Assembly (NCBI GenBank): GCA_948467645.1
Contig: CAOKFD010000028.1
Span: forward strand, 1-38,100
DNA: 38,100 nucleotides
From: Fimadaptatus sp948467645
GTDB lineage: Bacteria > Bacillota > Clostridia > Christensenellales > Aristaeellaceae
Direction of reading: 5' to 3'
Part shown: piece by piece, positions 7,727 through 15,989 of the stretch
Numbering within the stretch: the stretch's first letter is position 1
How the letters are laid out: every line of letters starts with the position of its first letter
Notes under the pieces: generated by a model
What the model saw: the letters and a program-made list of their open reading frames with translations, nothing else
What the model was told of the DNA's origin: nothing
Databases searched by the model: none
Program-made: the position numbers and the translations under genes

Positions 7727-8947
7727 TCACACCTCAATCGTTATGTAGCCCAGATACTTGATCTTGCTGTTGTTCCAGCGGTATTCGCTGCCCTCGGTCG
7801 AGAAGTATTCGTTTTCGCCCAGCGACGTGTCCAGCACGCTGGGATAGCACATCACCGTGTCGGTCGAATTTATCCATATCTGATACTCGTCGCCCGCCGA
7901 CACGTCGATGTCGCAGTCCACCACGGCGCGGTAGTCGCCCGCCGTGCCCGCAAGATTTACGTTCGTGCCCTCGTTGCGCGCCTTGGTCTTGTTGTAGAAG
8001 CTCACTTCGATGCTCGTCGCGCCCGTCAGCTTGATCGTAAAGTCAAGCTGCTTCAGCTTGAAGCTCTTTTTCATGGTCAGCGGTACGTACAGCGATTTGA
8101 CCAGCGGCGTGTTCGCCTGCCATACGCGGTTTACGCCCGCGTTGCTGGCCGTGTCAATTATAAGGGCGCTCGCGGCCTCTTGCACAGTAACCGCACAGCT
8201 CGCCGACTTCCCGCCGCAGCTCGCCGTAACCACGCATTCGCCCGCCGCCTGAGCCGTCACCACGCCGCCCACCACGCGCGCAAAGCCGCTGGGCGAGACA
8301 GTCCACGTCACGGTTTTGTCAGTCGCGTTGTCAGGCAGAACCGTTGCCGTAAGCGTCGCCGTGTCGCCCACGGTCAGCGTAAGCGTGCCCTGACTGATCG
8401 TCACACTCTGAACCGGCACAACCTCGGGCGCGTCGCCGCCCTCCCACAGCGCGCTCAACGCGTCGTAGTTCGCTTTCATCTCCGCGCTGCCATACGCCGC
8501 GCCGCCCAGCAGAGTAAGCAATGCGCTTTTCTCGGCCTGAGTAAGCCCCGGCTGAATAGCGCCCACCTGCGCCGCCAGATTGTCGTGAGCCGCCTGTAAG
8601 CCCTGCACAGCATCGCCTACCGCCTTAGCATCCGCCGCCTTGCCGCTTTGGGTAAGCGTCTCATCCACGGCGATACTGCCGCCCTCGAGCGCAGTGACGC
8701 GCCCCTCAAGCACCGTCTGCGCGCCCTCGACCGCGCCAAACCGCGTGCCCACCGCCGCCGCGTCCGCCGCCGCGCCGCTTTGGGTAAGCGTCTCATCCAC
8801 GGCAATACTGCCGCCGCCGGTAGAGCCGCCGCCCGTGCTGGCGGTCTTTTCCAATGCCTCCACGCGCGCTTCCAGCAGCTCGTTCGCCGCCCGCGCGCTT
8901 TCGTCCTTAAACAGATACCCGTTTAGGCTTCGTATCTCGTCTGCCAT
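7727..8947 (-). CDS. Tail fibre protein with BIG2 immunoglobulin-like domain
   Basis: A 406-residue protein. A short coiled coil (about residues 8-40) precedes a Gly/Ser hinge and two near-identical repeats that begin SIAVDETLTQSG and contain AADA.AVG, a pattern common in phage fibre shafts. A BIG2 domain follows (about residues 195-275, QSVTISQGTLTLTVGDTATL onward). The last 130 residues look like a beta-sandwich carbohydrate-binding module. The role is probably adhesion to the cell surface. It has a good ribosome site (GGAGGTG) and lies two bases after the previous gene. The two fibre repeats are nearly identical in DNA (about 8636-8690 and 8765-8812), so copy number could change by recombination. 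Confidence 0.78.
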   Translation of the reverse strand: MADEIRSLNGYLFKDESARAANELLEARVEALEKTASTGGGSTGGGSIAVDETLTQSGAAADAAAVGTRFGAVEGAQTVLEGRVTALEGGSIAVDETLTQSGKAADAKAVGDAVQGLQAAHDNLAAQVGAIQPGLTQAEKSALLTLLGGAAYGSAEMKANYDALSALWEGGDAPEVVPVQSVTISQGTLTLTVGDTATLTATVLPDNATDKTVTWTVSPSGFARVVGGVVTAQAAGECVVTASCGGKSASCAVTVQEAASALIIDTASNAGVNRVWQANTPLVKSLYVPLTMKKSFKLKQLDFTIKLTGATSIEVSFYNKTKARNEGTNVNLAGTAGDYRAVVDCDIDVSAGDEYQIWINSTDTVMCYPSVLDTSLGENEYFSTEGSEYRWNNSKIKYLGYITIEV

Positions 8948-8949
8948 TT

Positions 8950-9678
8950 TTACACCTCCGCAAACCCGCCGTGATAAACATTGACTGTAAATGAAGCGGT
9001 CATGTCGCCGCCGCTAACCTCAGTACCGCCCGCAGCCGTCGCATTGCCTGCCTCATCCACGGAAAGTATGCTTTTACCGCTAAGCACGCCCAGTTCAGCC
9101 TTGCGCCAAATTCCGTTCACGCGCGCATAGCTTTCCGTCTCGATCCACCTGCCATTAACGCGCGCATAGAACTGCGTCGCTAATCGGTCGCGCTCGTACC
9201 AGTAGCCGTCGCCGTCATAACGCCCGCTGTCGGGGTAGATGCCATCATCGCCGATAACCTCGTCCACGTATTCGCCGCGCGTGTATACGGGTATCAGCGT
9301 GTATTTGCCCGTGCGGTATATCGACTGAGAATAGGTATTATTTCCGTCGAATGTCGCATAGTATTCCCACGCCGACATCTTGTCCTCGGTTATGTCGTAG
9401 GTATATACCTTCGCGTTGTATCTGCCGTACCAGCGAACGAAGTCGCTGTAACCCGCGGGACGGTTCGATAATCGGATAGGCGAGTACCTGTTCTCATACT
9501 TTAGCTGATAGCCGCCGTACTCGTCCGCGTCCAGATGGATATAAAGTCCCTGGTCGGCAGGCCACCATAGGTCGGTTACATAGGAATACGGGCCGCCCGA
9601 GGTGCTGGTGTCCAGTTCCTCACTGTCGCGGCTCAAATGCGCTATGGCCTTATAGCGTTTGAACCAGTATTTCGCCAT
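8950..9678 (-). CDS. Tyr/Trp-rich virion protein, unknown
   Basis: A 242-residue protein I cannot assign to a family. It is rich in Tyr, Trp and Gly (for example DGYWYERDRL) and has two short repeats of the form YARVNG.W, near residues 172 and 185. It ends in a small beta-rich region. The composition and its place between the collar fibre and the BIG2 fibre suggest a structural or receptor-binding tail protein. It is closely spaced with its neighbours (2 and 10 bases), so it belongs to the same operon. Confidence 0.6.
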   Translation of the reverse strand: MAKYWFKRYKAIAHLSRDSEELDTSTSGGPYSYVTDLWWPADQGLYIHLDADEYGGYQLKYENRYSPIRLSNRPAGYSDFVRWYGRYNAKVYTYDITEDKMSAWEYYATFDGNNTYSQSIYRTGKYTLIPVYTRGEYVDEVIGDDGIYPDSGRYDGDGYWYERDRLATQFYARVNGRWIETESYARVNGIWRKAELGVLSGKSILSVDEAGNATAAGGTEVSGGDMTASFTVNVYHGGFAEV

Positions 9679-9688
9679 GCGCCGCCTC

Positions 9689-10366
9689 CTACTTCACGTA
9701 CTTTAGCCATATGTCGCCGTCGTGCACGCCCTGCGTGGGCTCGTCGGTGGATATGATTATGTTTCTCACCTGCCTGCCCGCAAGCGCCGCGATTGCGTCG
9801 GTGTTGGCCAGCACCCTGCCCGACAGCACGCCCTCGGTTATTGTCGATGCGGACTGGCTGTGGGTGTTGTTGGCCTTTTGGGTGAGGGCGACGCTCATCT
9901 CGTGCCGGGTTGCGAATATCATGCCCTCAGAACCGAAGCTCAGGCCCTCAGCACCGGCTATCGCGAGTGCGAACTCCACCTCGAACTCGCACTCGCTGGC
10001 GGGTATCATATCGCCCGCCGCCGCGTCGCACGTATTGGCATAGGCAATCAGCGTCTCCGCGCCGTCCGCATTCAGCCGCGCGAACAGTCCGCACTCGTTC
10101 CACCTGAACGCGGGCAGGTAGCCGCCGCGCCCGTCCGCATTGCTGAACTGACAGCGTATGCGCACGGTATCGCCGCTTATTTCGGGCGCGGCCACGCGCA
10201 TGTCGGCCATGCGGTCGTTCATCGTGGTGCGCGCCGCCAGACTGCTGCCGGGCTTCAGCGCGCCGCGCCCCACTGCGCCGCGCGTGAATATCACGTCGCC
10301 CTCCAGCGCCGCGCGCGTCAGCATTTCGCGCCCCGCGTCGGTTATTACAAAATCGGTTAGCGCCAT
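9689..10366 (-). CDS. Tail-collar/side-fibre protein, N-terminal baseplate-binding type
   Basis: A 225-residue protein beginning MALTDFVITDAGREMLTRA. This N-terminus matches the phage tail-collar fibre family, in which it anchors the fibre to the baseplate. The middle (residues 60-150) is beta-rich with the EFEVEFALAI pattern. The C-terminus ends with a short module (STDEPTQGVHDGDIWLKYVK) often seen in tail proteins of Firmicute phages. It lies 15 bases after the YmfQ-like gene, where fibre genes are expected. Confidence 0.75.
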   Translation of the reverse strand: MALTDFVITDAGREMLTRAALEGDVIFTRGAVGRGALKPGSSLAARTTMNDRMADMRVAAPEISGDTVRIRCQFSNADGRGGYLPAFRWNECGLFARLNADGAETLIAYANTCDAAAGDMIPASECEFEVEFALAIAGAEGLSFGSEGMIFATRHEMSVALTQKANNTHSQSASTITEGVLSGRVLANTDAIAALAGRQVRNIIISTDEPTQGVHDGDIWLKYVK

Positions 10367-10380
10367 TCATGTTCCTCCCG

Positions 10381-10935
10381 TCAATTGGATTGGTTAAGGG
10401 CGTATGTGCGCGCCCATCTCAGGCCGCAGGCTGCGCTTACGCGTGTGGGCGCGTCCTGTTCGCACTTGACCTGATAGTTAAGGTGAGCCGGCTTTATCGC
10501 GTCCACGGCGGCGCGCAGTGCGTCCTCGTCCACCGAGTACCGCTTTGCGTACAGCGTGAATCGATTCTTTCCCGTATTTTCGACCGCGCGCACGCGGCAG
10601 CCCACCGCGGCCCCGGCGCGGCTGCATATGGTATGCGGATTGGCCGAGCCGACCGCGCGCACGCGGCTGAGCAATTGTGCGCGGCGCGCGTCCGCGCCCA
10701 TGTCGCCGGGGCGCAGCGCGTATTCGTCCTCCCACAGATTAAGCGCCCAGTCGGCGGTCTGAGGCATTGCCTGAAGGCTCAGCTGCTCAGCCCAGTCGTT
10801 AATCTGCTGAGTCTCCCCGCCCAGCGCGTCGAGTATCGCAAGAAAATTGCGCGCGCGGCCATATATGGGCGAGATCGAATCCAGCATACGCCGCGCGGAT
10901 GCGCTTTTAAGCATAATATCGGTATCGCCGCTCAA
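10381..10935 (-). CDS. Baseplate protein of the YmfQ/XkdU (DUF2313) type
   Basis: A 184-residue protein following the baseplate J gene, the fixed position of YmfQ/XkdU in PBSX- and Mu-like tails. The segment LDSISPIYGRARNFLAILDALG and the C-terminal KPAHLNYQV fit that family; they help close the baseplate and attach fibres. The start is uncertain. A TTG at 10935 overlaps the previous stop (TTGA) and would be translationally coupled, while the first ATG is at 10914 with a weak ribosome site. Confidence 0.75.
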   Translation of the reverse strand: MSGDTDIMLKSASARRMLDSISPIYGRARNFLAILDALGGETQQINDWAEQLSLQAMPQTADWALNLWEDEYALRPGDMGADARRAQLLSRVRAVGSANPHTICSRAGAAVGCRVRAVENTGKNRFTLYAKRYSVDEDALRAAVDAIKPAHLNYQVKCEQDAPTRVSAACGLRWARTYALNQSN

Positions 10936-12053
10936 GTAAGCGTCACCCCGCCTTCCGCGAGCACAGGCAATTGCATATCGGTAAGCTCGATATTCTCACT
11001 GCCGCCGTCCAGCAGCAGATCGGAATAATCGCTCACGCCCGCCACGCCGCTAAGCAGCGCGCCCACGCGCGTAATGCGCACCGCGCCGTCGTGTCCACCG
11101 GCGAAGTAGGCGTTAAGCGCCGCCTCAAACGCCGCCTTAACGTCGCCCAGTGCCGCGCCGATAAGCGTAACGTGCGCCGATACGCTTATCGGGCGGGGCA
11201 ATGGGGTCTTTACCTCCACGATTGCGTTTATCGGGGACAGGCGGCTCACCGGGTCGTCGGGGCGCATTATGTGGTTCAGCACAGCCTGACACAGCGTCTC
11301 CGATGCGCTCTGCCCCTGCTCGTCGGTTATTATGATTGTCACAAGCCCGCTGTCGTCGGCCGCGGACTTGACCTGCGCGCCGCCCACGCCCGCCACCTCC
11401 ATCGCCCAGCGGCGGTAGTCGGCTGCCGATCCGACGTGGTTTGCTCCCTGCGCCGCGTCGAACGCGGTGATTCGCGCGCGCAAAGCCGCGTCAACTTCCT
11501 CGTCCACGCCGCCCAGCGCGGCCTGCGGGTTGGTCACGGCAGTTATGCCGGTTATCGGCTCGTCCAGCCTACATACGCTGCCCGCCGCCGCGTTGCCGCC
11601 CGCACCGGCCACGCGCGCGCAGGCGCTGATTTCGCAGCTTCCCTGCGATACCACGCCCGCGGCCAGCGTGATAAACGTAACCGCCGCCGATTCCGCGGTA
11701 GCCACGGTGCTGGCCTGAGCGCCGACGGGCACGCGCGCGCCATCCGCGCCGGTAAAGCGCAGCACGCATTCGGCATACGTGGCGCTCTTGCGCGCCATGC
11801 CGCGATTTTCGGCGTGCATGTCCAGCATTTCGCCGCGCGCGAACCTGGGGAACATCGCGCGCAAAGCTTCGGGTATCAGGTATTGCGCGGCGCGCGCCTT
11901 TTCCAGCGCGACCGGGTAGGTAAGATCCCATACGATGCCGCCCTCGGATTTATCGAATTCGTCGGGCAGCGCGGACAGCATCCCGGCCTGAATCGAGTCC
12001 GCGTCCTGCCCCTGTAAAAAGTCGGGCAGTATGAACTTTGCCGTATCGTCCAT
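10932..12053 (-). CDS. Baseplate J-like protein (XkdT type)
   Basis: A 373-residue protein of normal size for the Baseplate_J family, which forms the wedge periphery of contractile tails. Visible family features are FDKSEGGIVWDLTYPVA near residue 35, RGEMLDMHAENRGMARK near 75-90 and the central GVDEEVDAALRARI near 190. The C-terminal ALLSGVAGVSDYSDLLLDG also fits. It overlaps the next gene by four bases. The 195 bases upstream of it (12054-12247) contain no gene that I can find, only the remains of spacer next to MITE copy 3. Confidence 0.88.
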   Translation of the reverse strand: MDDTAKFILPDFLQGQDADSIQAGMLSALPDEFDKSEGGIVWDLTYPVALEKARAAQYLIPEALRAMFPRFARGEMLDMHAENRGMARKSATYAECVLRFTGADGARVPVGAQASTVATAESAAVTFITLAAGVVSQGSCEISACARVAGAGGNAAAGSVCRLDEPITGITAVTNPQAALGGVDEEVDAALRARITAFDAAQGANHVGSAADYRRWAMEVAGVGGAQVKSAADDSGLVTIIITDEQGQSASETLCQAVLNHIMRPDDPVSRLSPINAIVEVKTPLPRPISVSAHVTLIGAALGDVKAAFEAALNAYFAGGHDGAVRITRVGALLSGVAGVSDYSDLLLDGGSENIELTDMQLPVLAEGGVTLT

Positions 12054-12247
12054 TTGGTTATCGCCTCCGTTTTTAGTGGTTAGTGTAAGTAGTCATGAGC
12101 CGTTTCCGGGCTGAAAAGCTGCTTTGCATAATCCGCTTCTGCCCGTTAAGGCATTCGTCAGGCGCTTTTCAGGAACTGTTCAGGCGGTTACGGCAGCAGG
12201 TTTAATTCTTCCCGCCCTTAAAAGAAGCCGCCTTGCGCGCCCTGCCT

Positions 12248-12393
12248 TAGAGTGTGCCTCAAACGAAACAATTCGCAGGTTCGGGTGAATTTCCCATTAT
12301 TGAAATGGCAAAAGCTAAATCCAGCTTTGTGCCGCAGAAGCGGCATAGCGCCGCTTAAAATTGCGTACTCCGGAATTTTCGAGACACACTCTG
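12248..12393. repeat. MITE copy 3 (diverged, 146 bp)
   Basis: An older copy with recognisable ends (TAGAGTGTGCCTCAAA on the left, GAGACACACTCTG on the right) and a heavily changed, shorter middle. The right TA has become TG. It lies directly after the stop codon of the gene at 12400-12849. Confidence 0.75.
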
Positions 12394-12399
12394 GCCCGC

Positions 12400-12849
12400 T
12401 CAAACGCCCGAATCATCCAGCCCCACGGACAAACTTCTCTGACAGCCGCCCGCGCCGGTCAGCTCGAACGACACGTTAACCCCGTCGGCCGACCAGTCGA
12501 ATTCAAAACCGCTCACCGCGAGCGTGCGCCCGTACGGATCGGCCTTCAGCGCGTCGGTTATCGCGTTTATGATGGCCTCGCCGCGCGCATCGCGCCCCGT
12601 CTGGCTCATGGCCCATTCCATGTCCGCGCCGAACGAGTCCGTATACGCGCGGCACGCGCCGCGCTGGGTATGCACGGCCTTGACACACCATTGCAGCCAG
12701 CTGTTTGCCGCGTCGGTCATATCCACGCGCCCCGCGCCGTCCAGCACTATATCGCCGGTCTCAAAGTCGAATCGGGGCGATATTCCCCAGCGGGCGCGCT
12801 GCGCATACGAGCCGCCTGCCGCGGGCACGTCGAATGTGGTTGCCGCCAT
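12400..12849 (-). CDS. Baseplate wedge protein, XkdS/gp25-like (DUF2634)
   Basis: A 149-residue protein. It has RFDFETGDIVLDGAGRVDMTD at residues 28-48 and the downstream pattern of gp25-like wedge proteins (WLQWCVKAVHTQRG; AITDALKADPYG). It stands between the DUF2577-like protein and baseplate J, exactly where XkdS stands in PBSX. Its stop codon is seven bases from MITE copy 3, which therefore inserted just beyond the coding region. A 16-base inverted repeat (12886-12901) lies 37 bases upstream of the start. Confidence 0.72.
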   Translation of the reverse strand: MAATTFDVPAAGGSYAQRARWGISPRFDFETGDIVLDGAGRVDMTDAANSWLQWCVKAVHTQRGACRAYTDSFGADMEWAMSQTGRDARGEAIINAITDALKADPYGRTLAVSGFEFDWSADGVNVSFELTGAGGCQRSLSVGLDDSGV

Positions 12850-12885
12850 ATGCCTTACCTCCTTTGCTTATGTTTGTGCTTTTAT

Positions 12886-12901
12886 GTGCAACTCATTGCG
12901 T
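12886..12901. promoter_or_regulatory. Inverted-repeat site a (GTGCAA-N4-TTGCGT)
   Basis: One of eight sites of the form RYGCAA-N4-TTGCRY, all within the phage block. It lies 37 bases upstream of the XkdS-like start. The regular 4-base spacer and repeated position in front of phage genes suggest an operator; the binding protein is unknown. Confidence 0.5.
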
Positions 12902-12933
12902 ATCGGTAGTATAATTACATCTGTTCCATTGCC

Positions 12934-13182
12934 CTAAACCACCCCTATAACAACCGCACAGCCGTCCACCCAGGCCGCCAGTACGTTCATGCCCTCGCTC
13001 AGTTCGCCTGCGCTCTTTATCACCAGATAGTCGTCCTCCGGCACGGTAATGCCGCAGCCGTCGTCCAGCGCACGGCTGCTCGTCACCTTCGCCATGAATA
13101 GATCGCGCGCCGCCGCGCGTTCGTGCGCACGCAAAACCGATGCGAGCGCGCTTATTCCGCCCTGCACATTATCCCTCCCCAT
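12934..13182 (-). CDS. Small baseplate hub-associated protein, XkdR-like (DUF2577)
   Basis: An 82-residue protein overlapping the end of the hub gene by 14 bases. It has the mostly beta layout of DUF2577 proteins (VTVPEDDYLVI-like core, then LSEGMNVLAAWVDGCAVVIGVV), which sit between XkdQ and XkdS in PBSX-type tails. The assignment rests mainly on size and order. Confidence 0.65.
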   Translation of the reverse strand: MGRDNVQGGISALASVLRAHERAAARDLFMAKVTSSRALDDGCGITVPEDDYLVIKSAGELSEGMNVLAAWVDGCAVVIGVV

Positions 13183-14122
13183 CCGTGTGGCGCGCCAGCT
13201 CCATCTGCATACTCAGCAGCCGGTCGTGCATAACGCCCAGCACATCGTACTCGCCCGCCAGACTGCCCGCGCTTATAGTAACCCGGTCGCCGCGCCGCAA
13301 TGTCGGCTCGTCCTGACACGCCACTTCGATAGTCTCGACCGGCGTGCCGCGCTCTATGAGCAATCGCCGCGCTTGCTTACGCGCATCGCTGAGCGTCGCG
13401 CCCGACGCGTCCACCACCTCCTGCAATATGCCCAGGGACGTGTCGCCGTCGAACACCTCGCGCACCCTGACCGGGCCGCTGCTGCCGGTGGTTATCGCGA
13501 CGCGCGTAACCAGCCCGCTCATGTCGCGCCGGTGCGTGTACGAGATCAGGCGCGCGCGGCTTACGTCGCATACCGGCTTGCCTGCGCCGCGCAATCCGAC
13601 GTGCAGCGTGCCGCCCTCCATGCGCAGCATGTACTTGTCGCCGCATACCGCCTGCGCCGCATCCAGCGTGGATATTATCTGACTTGCGACGCTCTGTGCG
13701 CGATAGCTGAGCCGCCCGTGCGTGCAGCCCGTGTAGTCGTATTTAAGCGGCATGTCCCACCGCCTGCATATGCTTTCCAATACGCGCCGTGTATTTAGCC
13801 CCGCCGGGAAGTACGCGCTGTCCGCACTGCCGCTCAGAAATATCAGCCGGTCATAACAGACCATGTTCACCGTGCGCCCGTCGATAAGCGAGTAATCCCA
13901 TATCACGCCCGAAAACACCTCGCGCCCGTACGCGAGTATGCTTATCGGCGCATTCAGCCGCGCATATTCGGCCAGCTCCGCGCCACCCATGCGCGCGTTC
14001 ATCCTGAGCACCGCGCGCGCCGCCAGCTCGCCCTTCATGTCGCCCCACTCCAGCCCGATTACCGCCTTAGTCAGGTCAAGCGGCGTATCGCCGTCGTATA
14101 CAAATACGCTGCACGCGCTCAT
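13169..14122 (-). CDS. Tail hub protein, XkdQ-like (gp27/gpD type)
   Basis: A 317-residue protein following the LysM gene. It matches XkdQ/YqbQ baseplate hub proteins in size and layout: an N-terminal beta domain (VFSGVIWDYSLIDGRTVNMVCYDRL, residues 65-90), a helical middle (RRVLESICRRWDMPL) and a C-terminal part with RRLLIERGTPVETIEV and LRRGDRVTISAGSLAGEYDV. The hub carries the spike and joins tube to baseplate. The start was set at the ATG sharing one base with the upstream TGA (14122). The longer open frame upstream lies in the LysM gene and is rejected. Confidence 0.78.
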   Translation of the reverse strand: MSACSVFVYDGDTPLDLTKAVIGLEWGDMKGELAARAVLRMNARMGGAELAEYARLNAPISILAYGREVFSGVIWDYSLIDGRTVNMVCYDRLIFLSGSADSAYFPAGLNTRRVLESICRRWDMPLKYDYTGCTHGRLSYRAQSVASQIISTLDAAQAVCGDKYMLRMEGGTLHVGLRGAGKPVCDVSRARLISYTHRRDMSGLVTRVAITTGSSGPVRVREVFDGDTSLGILQEVVDASGATLSDARKQARRLLIERGTPVETIEVACQDEPTLRRGDRVTISAGSLAGEYDVLGVMHDRLLSMQMELARHTDGEG

Positions 14123-14715
14123 CAGCCGACCTCCGGAATGGTAATCGTCATGCCCGGACGTATGCCGCCCGACTTGACTATCGCGTCGTAATTCGCGTCG
14201 AATATAGCGCCATAGCTCGCGCCGTCGCCCAGCGTGCGCCGCGCAATGTCCCACAGCGTGTCTCCCGCCATGACCGTGTACGTGTGCGGCACATTCGAGC
14301 CGGACGATTCGCCATAGTCCACACTGCCCGCGCGCAAAAACGATATGGCGTAGTCGCAGTCTCCAAACCCGCCCGCAAACGTCAGCTTGAAGCTCTCCAG
14401 ATACACGCTTTCGTCGATGGGCGTGCCGCCCACCACTATGCGCAGTCGGCGCTTGCCCTCCAGCCACGCCGCCCAAAGCTTCTGTACCTCGCCGGGCGCG
14501 CGGCGGCTCTCTATGTACGCGCCTGAGCGCTTGCTGCCGGGCAGCTTGCCCGAAAACGAGATGCGCCCGGCCGTTTCGCCCGTGGGCAGGCTTGCGTCGC
14601 CGTCCAGCAATTTGAGCTGTTCAAACCTGCCAAAGCGGCTGTATTCCAGCGACTCGGGAAGCATCGGAAATGTGAAGCCTGCGCCGGTCACGGTGTCTAT
14701 TACTCGTATTGCCAT
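14122..14715 (-). CDS. LysM-containing tail/baseplate protein (XkdP-like)
   Basis: A 197-residue protein. The N-terminal 140 residues form the XkdP-type tail domain (beginning with FTFPMLPESLEYSRFGRFEQ). A LysM domain occupies residues 144-195 (HTYTVMAGDTLWDIARRTLG to TITIPEVG), binding peptidoglycan or linking to the hub. This pair is the standard XkdP layout in PBSX-like tails. It is coupled to the hub gene by TGATG. The stretch 14716-14833 upstream of it holds no gene. Confidence 0.88.
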   Translation of the reverse strand: MAIRVIDTVTGAGFTFPMLPESLEYSRFGRFEQLKLLDGDASLPTGETAGRISFSGKLPGSKRSGAYIESRRAPGEVQKLWAAWLEGKRRLRIVVGGTPIDESVYLESFKLTFAGGFGDCDYAISFLRAGSVDYGESSGSNVPHTYTVMAGDTLWDIARRTLGDGASYGAIFDANYDAIVKSGGIRPGMTITIPEVG

Positions 14716-14833
14716 TTTATCCTCCGCATTATTTTTATTAAGACATATATGTTCGACTGCTTTTTAAGGCAGGCTAAAAGCGCATTAAGTCGGCAAAGCC
14801 GCTTCAAAACACACTCGCCCTTAAAAGCCCTGC

Positions 14834-15805
14834 CTAAGCCATATTCCTGAGCGCCCGCGAAAGCCCCTCGGCAATCGCGCGCGCCACATCATCGGCTATG
14901 CGGTCGCTGCTCTGGCGGATGGTATCGCCCGCGTTGGAGCCGCTGAGCGATATGTTCACGTTCACGCCGCCCATGTTTATGCCCGCCGCCGTGGCCTGAG
15001 CGGCCGGGGGCACGCCGCCCTCGGCATACTGCCTTACACCCAATGCGCGCCCCGCCTGCTTCCATAGCTCCATGCCGCGCAAGCGCCGCTTGCCGCCCAG
15101 CGGGATTATCGCCTCCGGGCCGTCCTCGGCCACCATGCCGATATGGGGCACGGTAAGTATGCCTCCGTCCGCGTGTGCCGCACTCGGCAGCCTGAACGAC
15201 GAAAACCGGCTGCTCAGCGCCCCCGCCGCACTGCCGAGCGCGGAAAGGTAAGCCGCCGCACTGCGCGCCGCGGCCGCGCCCTGACTGAAGCCGCTTGCCG
15301 ATGCGCGCACGGACGCGGACGCGCTTTGCTGTGCGGACGCAAGCGCGCGCACGCCGCCCGCACCGGCGCTGCTGGCCGAAGCCAGCGCATTGATCGCCGT
15401 GCCTGAACGCACAGCGCCATTGGCCGCCTGAACGGAAAATTCGCCCAAGGCGGCACCCGCGCCGCCCGCACTCCCCGAAAGCTCGCCCAGCACCGCCGCC
15501 GCGCGCAGCGCCGCATTGTTCATGGCAGATGCGCCCTCCTGCGAAACCGCCGCACCCGCACTGCCGCCCGAAGCGCCCGAACCAGCCTTGCCGCCCGACG
15601 AACTTCCGCCGGCGCGCCCGCCCGCTGCACTAACGCGCGCAATCGACGCGCCCAGCGCAGCCGCTTCCGCCCCGATAAGGCTCATGCGGGTTCGCATCGC
15701 GTCAAGCGACGCGCTGAACCTGTCGCTGAGTTGGGTAAGCGCCCGGAGCGGCTGTGAAGCCTGATCATTCAAACGCGCCTGTATCTCAATAGTTACATCA
15801 TCCAT
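14834..15805 (-). CDS. Tape-measure protein, unusually short
   Basis: A 323-residue protein at the tape-measure position. The N-terminus (MDDVTIEIQARLNDQASQPL) and the C-terminal pattern GGILTVPHIGMVAEDGPEAI with IPLGG are standard for tape measures of Firmicute phages. The middle is extremely rich in Ala, Ser and Gly. Typical proteins of this class are several times longer (I recall XkdO of PBSX at over 1,000 residues), so the tail should be short. The start at 15805 overlaps the end of the chaperone frameshift extension by eight bases. The upstream in-frame extension is the chaperone frame region and is not used. Confidence 0.8.
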   Translation of the reverse strand: MDDVTIEIQARLNDQASQPLRALTQLSDRFSASLDAMRTRMSLIGAEAAALGASIARVSAAGGRAGGSSSGGKAGSGASGGSAGAAVSQEGASAMNNAALRAAAVLGELSGSAGGAGAALGEFSVQAANGAVRSGTAINALASASSAGAGGVRALASAQQSASASVRASASGFSQGAAAARSAAAYLSALGSAAGALSSRFSSFRLPSAAHADGGILTVPHIGMVAEDGPEAIIPLGGKRRLRGMELWKQAGRALGVRQYAEGGVPPAAQATAAGINMGGVNVNISLSGSNAGDTIRQSSDRIADDVARAIAEGLSRALRNMA

Positions 15806-15989
15806 CGCATTCCCTCCCACCACGCGCAGCGCCCGCTTCCTGCGCCAGTACTTCGCTGGCCAGCAGAAATTCGGCGTGGGCGCGCGCATTGAGCCTGTCC
15901 GGCCCTATGCCCAGCACCTGCGCGGGCGTAACGCCGCAGCGCTGGAATACAGAGTGCAAAAGCCAGGCCGCGCCGCCGGCCTGAATCAG
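15798..15989 (-). CDS. -1 frameshift extension of the tail assembly chaperone
   Basis: Reading -1 from the slippery site gives 63 further codons with no stop until TGA at 15800-15798. They include AQVLGIGPDRLNARAHAEFL, the style of the T part of G/GT tail chaperones. No start codon or ribosome site opens this frame, so it is best explained as reached only by frameshift. The fused product would be about 220 residues. It ends eight bases inside the tape-measure gene, as is usual. Confidence 0.82.
   Translation of the reverse strand: MIQAGGAAWLLHSVFQRCGVTPAQVLGIGPDRLNARAHAEFLLASEVLAQEAGAARGGRECDG

Noticed and set aside
7727..10366. Diversity-generating retroelement acting on fibre genes
   Set aside because: No reverse transcriptase and no template/variable repeat pair; the similar fibre segments are ordinary protein repeats.
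10966..10982. GCAATTGC near 10968 as a ninth inverted-repeat site
   Set aside because: It lacks the 4-base spacer and lies inside the baseplate J coding region.
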